64,000 nucleotides of DNA, from assembly GCA_039810245.1 (NCBI GenBank), contig JBDHWQ010000008.1, positions 84,332 to 148,331 on the forward strand, written 5' to 3'. This stretch comes from CALDSL01 sp039810245. GTDB taxonomy: Bacteria; Chloroflexota; Anaerolineae; Anaerolineales; Anaerolineaceae. Numbering within the stretch: the first letter of the stretch is position 1; the number at the start of each line of letters is the position of its first letter. The translations under genes were made by a program, and so were the position numbers. Below, one piece after another: positions 57,501 to 64,000 of the stretch. The notes beneath the pieces are model-generated. The model was not told the DNA's origin. It saw only the letters and a list, made by a program, of their open reading frames with translations, and searched no databases.

Positions 57501-59494
57501 CACAACGACGCGCAATGCGGCTGCTTACCTGGGCCGCGCTGACTGGCTTCCTGTACCTGGTGATCCGCGATTATTATTTTGGCGCGGTGCTGATGCACAA
57601 CCCGGTATCGCTGGCTTCTAAGCGCCAGCTCGTATTCTGGGTCTGGCTGGCGCTTGCCCTGCTGGTTTGGCTGGTGGTGCTGCGCGCCGCCTGGTTGGGG
57701 CGCACGCCGGGCATGGTGGCTGAGGCACTGCGCCGGGTCCCACGACCGCCGGCCGTGGCGCGCTGGATACTCGCGGCGCTGCTGGTGCTGTTCCCCACCT
57801 GGCTGCTGCTGTATAGCCCGGTAGGCGATTACGGCCTGGGCTATTGGGCGCGGCTGGGCACGTTGCTGATTTGTGCCTGGCTCGCGGCGGCGCTGCTGCC
57901 GTCCGCGCTGCGGGGTGGGCGGCGGATGCCCGGCCTGGGGACCGTGGCGGGAATGGTGCTGGCCACCGGAGCGGTTTTTGCGGCTTTTGGCTGGCTCAAT
58001 CGCGTGACGGGCTATCCGTTCTCGCTTACCTGGTCGGAAGGCAATCGCCTGTGGGATTACTCGATGCTGTTCGGGCAGGGGCGCTACCAGTTTGCCGGCC
58101 AGGGAGCCACGTTCAGCTTTATTGACGCCGGGCGGCAGTTTCTGTGGGGCCTGCCCTTCCTGTTTTCTGGAACTACCATTTTCGGCGCGCGGCTGTGGGA
58201 TGCGCTGTTGTGGATCCTGCCCGGCGCGTGCATTGGCTGGGCGGCGGTGGCGCGCCAGCCAGCGCAGCCCGGCACCGGTCTGTGGAAGCTGGGCCTGGGC
58301 GCGTGGACGTTTTTCTTCCTGGCCCAGGGGCCGATCTACGCCACGCTGCTGGTGAGCGCGCTGCTGGTGGTGCTGGCCCTGCGGCTGCGCAGCCTGCCGC
58401 TGGCCGTGCTGCTGGTAATCCTTGCCGGTTATTATGCCAATATCAGCCGCTCCACCTGGACGTACGCGCCCGGGTTGTGGGCCGGGATGCTGGCGCTGCT
58501 GGAAGTGCGCAACCCCAGCCTGCGCCCGCGACAATGGAAGGCGCTGGTGCGCCCGGTGACGCTGGGCCTCGCCGGATACGTGGGCGGGCAGCTCTTGCCG
58601 GTGCTGGTCAAGATGGTCAGCGCGCCGCAGGCGGCCGGCAGCTTGAGCCTGGTGCTCGACCCGGTATCGAAGGTGTCGCGCCAGCCGCTGTTGTGGGAAC
58701 GCCTGCTGCCTAACCCCACCTACGCGCCTGGAATCCTGCTGGGCACCCTGTGGGCGGCGCTGCCGGTGCTGGTGCTGCTGGGCGTGTTCCTGGCGCGGCG
58801 GGCGTGGCGTCTGAACTGGCTGCAAATTGCCGCCAGCGGGGTCATCGCGCTGGCGTTTCTGGTGGTGGGCATCATTGCCAGCACCAAGATCGGTGGTGGC
58901 AGCAACCTGCACAACCTGGATATGTTCTGGATCACGCTGGCGCTGCTGGTTTGCTGGATGGTCAAGGACCTGCTGCGCGGCAACCTGCGCGCAGCGCTGC
59001 ACGGCTGGGTTCCGCGGCTGGCATTGGCCCTGGCGTTGATCGGCCCGGCCACCTACATGGCGCGCTACGGCGCGCCGCTGCGGCTGCCGCCTGAGCAGAT
59101 CGTCACCACCTCGGAAGAGTCGCTGCAGCGCTATATTGGTGAGGCAGCGCAGCGCGGCACGGTGCTGTTCATCGACCAGCGCCAGTTGCTGACCTTTGGC
59201 ACGGTGAAGGGCGTGCCGCTGGTGACCGATTATGAAAAGAAATATCTGATGGAGCAGGCCATGTCATCCAACGCGGCCTACTTTGAGAGCTTCCAGCGCG
59301 ACCTGGCGGCGCACCGCTTCAGCATGATCGTCAGCGAGCCGATCCGGCTGGGGCTGGTAAACGAAGACACGCGCAATTTCGCCCAGGAAAACAATGCCTG
59401 GGTCACGTATGTCTCGGCTCCGCTGCTGGAGTATTATCAGCCGCTGACCACATACGATGAGATCGGCATCCAATTGCTGGTGCCGAAAGAATAA
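57497..59494 (+). CDS. Large polytopic membrane protein of unknown function
   Basis: A 665-aa protein with about 13 transmembrane helices and a C-terminal ~130-residue soluble domain (from EQIVTTSEESLQRY). The loop WSEGNRLWDYSMLFG after helix 5 has the acidic residues expected in a GT-C active site, which suggests a lipid-linked-sugar transferase or polymerase, but no family can be named with certainty. Position between two glycosyltransferase genes supports a glycan role. ATG 57497 overlaps the previous stop. Confidence 0.65.
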   Translation: MTQRRAMRLLTWAALTGFLYLVIRDYYFGAVLMHNPVSLASKRQLVFWVWLALALLVWLVVLRAAWLGRTPGMVAEALRRVPRPPAVARWILAALLVLFPTWLLLYSPVGDYGLGYWARLGTLLICAWLAAALLPSALRGGRRMPGLGTVAGMVLATGAVFAAFGWLNRVTGYPFSLTWSEGNRLWDYSMLFGQGRYQFAGQGATFSFIDAGRQFLWGLPFLFSGTTIFGARLWDALLWILPGACIGWAAVARQPAQPGTGLWKLGLGAWTFFFLAQGPIYATLLVSALLVVLALRLRSLPLAVLLVILAGYYANISRSTWTYAPGLWAGMLALLEVRNPSLRPRQWKALVRPVTLGLAGYVGGQLLPVLVKMVSAPQAAGSLSLVLDPVSKVSRQPLLWERLLPNPTYAPGILLGTLWAALPVLVLLGVFLARRAWRLNWLQIAASGVIALAFLVVGIIASTKIGGGSNLHNLDMFWITLALLVCWMVKDLLRGNLRAALHGWVPRLALALALIGPATYMARYGAPLRLPPEQIVTTSEESLQRYIGEAAQRGTVLFIDQRQLLTFGTVKGVPLVTDYEKKYLMEQAMSSNAAYFESFQRDLAAHRFSMIVSEPIRLGLVNEDTRNFAQENNAWVTYVSAPLLEYYQPLTTYDEIGIQLLVPKE

Positions 59495-59503
59495 TATCCT
59501 GCG

Positions 59504-62029
59504 ATGATCCTGCGCCACTCCCGCGGATTGCTGATTGCCGCGCTCGCGCTGCTGGCGGTTGAAGGGCTGGCAACAGCGGGACGACTGCTTGCCATCCCCG
59601 GCGACCCTAAAAACAGCCTGCTGCTGGGCCTTTCGCTCAGCCGGCTGCTGATGCTGGCCGCCGCGCTGGGCGTGGCGCTGGCCGCACTGGGGCTGGTCGT
59701 AGCGCTGGCGCGCAGCGCGCGGCTGGCGGTGCAGGTCGAGCGCCTGGTGGATCGCAGGGCGGGGCTGCTGGCCGGCATGCTGGCCGCGCTGGCGGTCGGC
59801 TGCTGGCTGGGGCTGGCACTGCTGCGCGCCGACCTGGAGCGCAACCTTTCGGCCTACACGCGGCTGCAGCCGGTGCTGCTGTTGGGCTTCCTGGCCGGGG
59901 CGCAGGGGTTGGCGCTGCTGCCGCTGTGGAAATTCGGGCTGCGGCGCGCATCCACCGGGCGGGCGGGGCGCGCCGGGCTGGCGGCGTTTGCCGCGCTGGG
60001 GCTGCTGTTCGCCCTAATGGCGCTCACGGGTTTTGGCGTGACGCCCGACCTGTATGCCTGGGGCCCGCCGGGCGTGCCGCTGCTGGCCTGGCAGGTGGCG
60101 CTGGTGGCGCTGCTCGGCTGCGGTGTCTACCTGTTGGGCGGCTGGGCGCGCCCCGGATCAGCCGCACCGCGCGGGCTGGACCTGGCGCTGTGCGTCGCGC
60201 TGTGGGCCCTGGCCGCCGGGCTGTGGCTGAGCCAGCCGCTGAGTCCCAGCTTCTTCAATCCGCCGCTGCGCGCGCCGAATTTTGAATATTACCCGTATTC
60301 CGACGCCGGATATTACGATTACATCGCCCAGGGATTGGTGAGCGGTAACGGCTACCTCAACGGGCGCGGCGTCACCCGGCCGTTATATATTTTATTCCTG
60401 GGTTTGCTGCACCTGCTGGGTGGAGACGATTACGCCGCATTGGTGCGGCTGCAAACCCTGGCGCTGGCGCTGCTGCCGGCGGCGCTGTACCTGCTGGGCA
60501 AAGCCTTTCACAGCCGCGCTGCCGGGTTGATGCTGGGCGGGCTGGCCATTCTGCGCGAGTTGAACAGCTACGCCGCCACGCCGCTGACCGAGGTATCGCA
60601 CGCCAAGCTGCTGCTGGCAGACCTGCCGGCTACGCTGGCGATGGTGCTGCTGGTGCTGGCCTGCGCGCGCTGGCTGCAGGAGCCGCGCCGGCGCTGGATG
60701 CCGCTGGTAGTGGGCGGCGCCGCCGGTCTGATGGCGCTGCTGCGCGCGCAGTCGCTGCTGGTGATGCCGTTTGTGTTCTTGCTGGCGCTGTTCGTATACC
60801 GCGGCCAATTCCGCAGGCTGGTGGAAGCCGGGCTGCTGGCGCTGCTGGGGCTGGCGCTGGCGCTGGGGCCGTGGGTGGCGCGCAACGCCATGAATGGCAA
60901 CGGGTTTTCGATTGACCAGGCCGGTAACCAGGTGGTGATCTTCGCCCAGCGTTACAGCGACCAGGTGCAGCGCTGGCCGCCGCGCGCGGAAGGTGAGAGC
61001 GAAGCCGCCTACAGCCGCCGCCTGATGGCCCTGGCGCGGGAGTTTGCCATCCAGCATCCGGGCTACGTGGCCGGGTTTATCGGCGCGCATTTCCTCAACA
61101 ACCTGGCCGACGCTGCCGCGGTGCTGCCGGTGCAGATCAGCTTTGACGACGCGCGCGATAACTGGACGCTGGACAGCCTGTTCTGGAAGGGCATGCTGCC
61201 CGCGCTGCCCGAGGAGAGCGTGCGGCTGCTGTTTCTTAACGTCACGCTGATCGCGCTGGGCATTGGCGCGTGCCGGGCGCGCTGGGGCGCGGCCGGGCTG
61301 CTGCCGCTGGCCGTGCTGGTGGGCTACAGCCTGAGCAACGCCATCGCGCGCAACAGCGGCTGGCGTTACATTTTGCCAGTGGATTGGGTGGGCTACTTTT
61401 ATGCCGTGACCGGCATGCTGGCGCTGCTGGCCTGGGTGCTGGCGCTGCTGGGCCGCACCGGGGTCGAACCAGGGCGCCAACCTGTCGAATCGAGCGCGGC
61501 CGGGCGTTTCCCCTGGCGACGTGCGCTCCTGGTGGGGCTGGCCTTCCTGTTGGCCGGCAGCATGGTGCCGCTGGCCGAGTATCTCTTCCCGCGGCGCTAT
61601 CCCGTGATGGAAAAGGCCGCGCTGGCCGAAATGCTGCTCGCCAGCCCTGGCGTGCGAAACAGCGGCGTAGACCTGGAAGCGCTGCGCGGTTTCCTGCAAT
61701 CGGATGGAACCGTGCTGCTGCGCGGGCAGGCGCTCTACCCGCGCTTTTACCACTCCGGGCAGGGCGAGCTGGGCAACGGCTGGCCGGGCTACGCCATGCG
61801 CGAGGGCTCGCGGCTGTCGTTCCTGCTGCTGCAGCCGGCCGGGCCGCGCCAGGCAATCCTGTGGCTGGACAAAGCTCCCAAAGCCTTCCCCAACGCCGCT
61901 GAGACACTGGTAGCCGGCTGCGCCAGCCCCGAAGGCTACGTTCAGGTGCTGCTGGCGGTGCTGCCTGGAAGCAAAGAGCGTGTATACTGGCATGGAATGC
62001 AAGGCCCATATTCCTGCCCGCTGCCCTGA
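59504..62029 (+). CDS. Large polytopic membrane protein, GT-C glycosyltransferase-like
   Basis: An 841-aa protein with roughly 16 transmembrane helices. After a ~260-residue N-terminal membrane region, YYPYSDAGYYDYIAQGLVSG provides the Asp-rich extracellular loop typical of GT39/GT83-type transferases, followed by NGRGVTRPLYILFLGLLHL. The C-terminal ~100 residues are outside the membrane. It probably adds a sugar from a polyprenyl phosphate donor. It starts 9 nt after the preceding membrane protein, with no clear ribosome site. Confidence 0.7.
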   Translation: MILRHSRGLLIAALALLAVEGLATAGRLLAIPGDPKNSLLLGLSLSRLLMLAAALGVALAALGLVVALARSARLAVQVERLVDRRAGLLAGMLAALAVGCWLGLALLRADLERNLSAYTRLQPVLLLGFLAGAQGLALLPLWKFGLRRASTGRAGRAGLAAFAALGLLFALMALTGFGVTPDLYAWGPPGVPLLAWQVALVALLGCGVYLLGGWARPGSAAPRGLDLALCVALWALAAGLWLSQPLSPSFFNPPLRAPNFEYYPYSDAGYYDYIAQGLVSGNGYLNGRGVTRPLYILFLGLLHLLGGDDYAALVRLQTLALALLPAALYLLGKAFHSRAAGLMLGGLAILRELNSYAATPLTEVSHAKLLLADLPATLAMVLLVLACARWLQEPRRRWMPLVVGGAAGLMALLRAQSLLVMPFVFLLALFVYRGQFRRLVEAGLLALLGLALALGPWVARNAMNGNGFSIDQAGNQVVIFAQRYSDQVQRWPPRAEGESEAAYSRRLMALAREFAIQHPGYVAGFIGAHFLNNLADAAAVLPVQISFDDARDNWTLDSLFWKGMLPALPEESVRLLFLNVTLIALGIGACRARWGAAGLLPLAVLVGYSLSNAIARNSGWRYILPVDWVGYFYAVTGMLALLAWVLALLGRTGVEPGRQPVESSAAGRFPWRRALLVGLAFLLAGSMVPLAEYLFPRRYPVMEKAALAEMLLASPGVRNSGVDLEALRGFLQSDGTVLLRGQALYPRFYHSGQGELGNGWPGYAMREGSRLSFLLLQPAGPRQAILWLDKAPKAFPNAAETLVAGCASPEGYVQVLLAVLPGSKERVYWHGMQGPYSCPLP

Positions 62030-62036
62030 TGCCACA

Positions 62037-63056
62037 ATGCTGATTCCGCCCGATCTCTCCCCCACCCTGGCCGACCGCGTGTGCGTGGTGATCCCCATGT
62101 ACCGCGTGGCCGCGCATATTCAGGGCGTGCTGAGCGGGCTGCCGGGCTGGGTGTGGCGCGTGGTGGTGGTGGACGACGCCAGCCCGGATGACAGCGCCAC
62201 GCTGGCCCTTGCCTGCGGTGACCCACGCGTGATACTGGTGCGCCATGAGCGCAACCAGGGCGTGGGGGGAGCCATGCTCAGCGGGTTCAACGCCGCGCTG
62301 GCGCTGGGCGCGGCGGTGATGGTGAAAATGGACGGCGACGGGCAGATGCCGCCCGAATACCTGGAGCGCATGGTCAGCCCGATCCTGGCCGGGCGCGCCA
62401 ATTACGTCAAGGGCAACCGCTTTTATCACACGCGCAACATCCGCCACATGCCGCCGCTGCGCCGCGCCGGCAACATGGCGCTGTCGTTTCTGACCAAGAT
62501 GGCCAGCGGCTACTGGAATGTGTTCGATCCCACCAACGGCTACATCGCCATCGACAGCCAGACCTTTCAGGAGCTGGACCAGGAGCGCATCCACCGGCGC
62601 TACTTTTTTGAAAGCAGCATGCTGGTGGAGCTTAACCTGGCGCGCGCGGTGGTGACCGAGGTGACCATGCCGGCGCGCTACAACGGCGAAACCAGCTCGC
62701 TCTCGCTGGGGCGGGTGCTGCTGGAGTTCCCCGCGCTGCTGGTGCGCGGTTTCCTGCGGCGCATCTGGTTCCAGTACTTCGTGCTGGATTTCTCGGTCGG
62801 CTCGCTGCTGATGACGCTGGGGGCGCTGATGACACTGTTTGGCGCCATTTGGGGCGGCATCTGGTGGCGCAACTCGATCGTCACCGGGCGCACCGCCACC
62901 ACTGGCACGGTGATGCTGGCCGCGCTGCCGCTAATTCTGGGCTTTGAGCTGCTGCTGCAGGCCCTGGTGTTTGACGTGCAGAACGTGCCGCGCGCGGTGA
63001 TCCCGCGCTACCCGGCGCGCCGCGAAACGGAAGAGGGGGAGGGGCAGGATGGCTGA
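62037..63056 (+). CDS. GT2 glycosyltransferase (dolichyl/polyprenyl-phosphate sugar synthase-like)
   Basis: A 339-aa membrane-bound transferase. VCVVIPMYRVAAHI, VVVVDDASPDDSATL, the metal motif VMVKMDGDGQMPPEYL and FDPTNGYIAIDSQ are typical; two C-terminal helices (about 245-310) anchor it. It probably makes the polyprenyl-phosphate sugar used by the neighbouring GT-C proteins. ATG 62037 is chosen because it follows the previous stop; it has no strong Shine-Dalgarno. Overlaps the methyltransferase by 8 nt. Confidence 0.9.
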   Translation: MLIPPDLSPTLADRVCVVIPMYRVAAHIQGVLSGLPGWVWRVVVVDDASPDDSATLALACGDPRVILVRHERNQGVGGAMLSGFNAALALGAAVMVKMDGDGQMPPEYLERMVSPILAGRANYVKGNRFYHTRNIRHMPPLRRAGNMALSFLTKMASGYWNVFDPTNGYIAIDSQTFQELDQERIHRRYFFESSMLVELNLARAVVTEVTMPARYNGETSSLSLGRVLLEFPALLVRGFLRRIWFQYFVLDFSVGSLLMTLGALMTLFGAIWGGIWWRNSIVTGRTATTGTVMLAALPLILGFELLLQALVFDVQNVPRAVIPRYPARRETEEGEGQDG

Positions 63057-63723
63057 GTTTGTGCAGCTTTCGCGCGCGCAGATCCGGCGCGCGCTGCTGG
63101 CGCAGGACGGGCAGGCAATCGGCGCGGACACGCGCGACGAGATGGCGATCCCATCCTACCTGCACGCGAACCCGCTGATTCGCTGGCTGATGTGGCGGCG
63201 CTACCGCGTGGCGGCGGACCTGATCTCCAGTGTGCCGCATGAGCGCGCGCTGGAATTTGGCTGTGGGGTGGGGCTGTTCCTGCCCACGCTGTGCCGCATG
63301 GCCGGCATGGTCTACGCCACCGACCTGTTCCCGCAGTTTGCGCGCCAGCTTGCCGCGGAGCTGCGCCTGCCGGTGACCTTTGTGGAGACGGTGGAAGGCG
63401 TGCCGGATGGCGGGCTGGACGTGATCGTAGCCGCCGACGTGCTGGAGCACATTGAAGACGTGGAAGGCTACATGCGCCTGTTCTGGCGCAAGCTGCGCCC
63501 GCGCGCCCACCTGGTCGTCTCCGGGCCAACTGAGAATATCATCTATAAGATCGGGCGCATCGCCGCCGGGTTTGCCGGCAAGGGCGATTACCACGTCACC
63601 AACATCAACCACCTGGTGGGGCGCATCACCGCCAGCGGGTTCCGCGTCTGCCGTGAGCGTAGCCTGCCGCTGCCGGTGTCGCCGCGCCTGTTCCGCATCA
63701 TCGACTTTGAAGCGCTGGAGTAA
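63049..63723 (+). CDS. Class I SAM-dependent methyltransferase
   Basis: A 224-aa protein with motif I ALEFGCGVGLFLPTL (residues 67-81), the acidic end of strand 2 YATDLFPQ, and VIVAADVLEHIEDVEGY as motif III. The substrate is not evident; genes of this type in polysaccharide loci often methylate sugars or lipid carriers. GAGG precedes ATG 63049, which overlaps the previous gene. Confidence 0.85.
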   Translation: MAEFVQLSRAQIRRALLAQDGQAIGADTRDEMAIPSYLHANPLIRWLMWRRYRVAADLISSVPHERALEFGCGVGLFLPTLCRMAGMVYATDLFPQFARQLAAELRLPVTFVETVEGVPDGGLDVIVAADVLEHIEDVEGYMRLFWRKLRPRAHLVVSGPTENIIYKIGRIAAGFAGKGDYHVTNINHLVGRITASGFRVCRERSLPLPVSPRLFRIIDFEALE

Positions 63724-63727
63724 GCCC

Positions 63728-64000
63728 ATGTACAATCCCCGCTACCTGCTGCCGCGCCTGGCGCGCCACTTCCTGCCGCAAAGCGCCACGCGCTTCCTGC
63801 TCAAGCGCGGCTGGCTGATCCGCCCCGGGCTGGAAACACACGACCCGCTGGGCGCCGCCCGTAGGTACCGCGACGCGCTGGCGGTCGAGGGCATTGATCT
63901 GGCGGGCAAGCGCGCCCTGGTGTTTGGCTATGGCGGGGCGTTCGCGGTGGGCTGCGCGCTGCTGGAAATGGGCGCGGCCCACGTGACCCTGTGCGAGAAA
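63728..64000 (+). CDS. Second methyltransferase-like protein (partial)
   Basis: A frame opens at ATG 63728, 4 nt after the preceding stop, and runs off the right edge (91 residues seen). A basic N-terminus (YNPRYLLPRLARHFLPQSA) is followed by KRALVFGYGGAFAVGCAL and HVTLCEK, the first two strands of a class I SAM-binding fold with an altered motif I (GYGGAFAVG). Function beyond that cannot be told. Confidence 0.65.
   Translation, partial: MYNPRYLLPRLARHFLPQSATRFLLKRGWLIRPGLETHDPLGAARRYRDALAVEGIDLAGKRALVFGYGGAFAVGCALLEMGAAHVTLCEK

Noticed and set aside
60392..62098. A 568-codon minus-strand frame opposite the GT-C-like membrane protein
   Set aside because: Gln/His/Arg-rich shadow typical of the strand opposite Leu/Ala-rich membrane proteins.
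1..64000. CRISPR array, insertion sequence, prophage or rRNA
   Set aside because: No regularly spaced repeats, transposase, integrase, phage structural gene or rRNA-like stretch was seen on either strand.

Overview
The window is GC-rich, densely packed chromosomal DNA with no transposase, phage gene, rRNA or CRISPR array. The gene mix suggests an uncultured Chloroflexi of the Anaerolineae type. That rests on the SCO1664/DUF3090 pair otherwise typical of Actinobacteria, a fused FolK-FolP, short ATGA-style overlaps, LegB-type sugar genes and frequent extended -10 promoters. This placement is inference; no taxonomic marker was compared.

Left part (1-33.7 kb): housekeeping and accessory metabolism in short operons, mostly on the minus strand. 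These include hom/thiolase-like/folKP, SCO1664-DUF3090, a C26 amidase with murI, rplS, uvrC, selD/nucleoside deaminase/ggt, an SPFH protein, a pyrK-like/PIG-L/pyrD-like trio, dtd, a SelW-like gene with trpS, an S41 protease lipoprotein, an SMR transporter, a CDP-alcohol phosphatidyltransferase, tRNA-Gly(TCC), lysA, yitT, era/yhhN, a PRTase, an M50 protease/tyrA-like/GIY-YIG/galK group, DUF951/GT28/tsaE/tsaB/rimI, and ridA.

The most notable discovery is two selenoprotein genes 6 kb apart, each interrupted by an in-frame UGA that ordinary gene calling reads as stop. selD (11644-12711) has UGA at codon 24, exactly where the catalytic Cys of E. coli SelD lies. A SelW/Rdx-family gene (18064-18318) has a CxxU motif with UGA at codon 13. 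Both have a hairpin 17-21 nt downstream of the UGA, as in bacterial SECIS elements; the SelW one carries a GGUCU loop on a perfect 7-bp stem. The SelW stop overlaps the trpS start (ATGA), so trpS lies downstream of a selenium-dependent read-through event.

Right part (33.9-64 kb): almost entirely plus strand, a large cell-surface polysaccharide/glycolipid region. It has nucleotide-sugar dehydrogenase and epimerase genes, two flippases, many GT2/GT4 glycosyltransferases, large membrane proteins of glycosyltransferase type, a fatty acyl-AMP-ligase-like enzyme, a CBS-nucleotidyltransferase with a LegB-type 4,6-dehydratase, and two methyltransferases. It is interrupted at 40.5-47.8 kb by two paralogous secreted metzincin-type metalloproteases flanking an FN3 lipoprotein, a beta-lactamase-fold hydrolase and a DinB-like protein.

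Several genes (selD, DUF951, tsaE, the pyrK-like gene) have a TATAAT-like box only 7-8 nt before the start codon and no Shine-Dalgarno sequence, which points to leaderless mRNAs.
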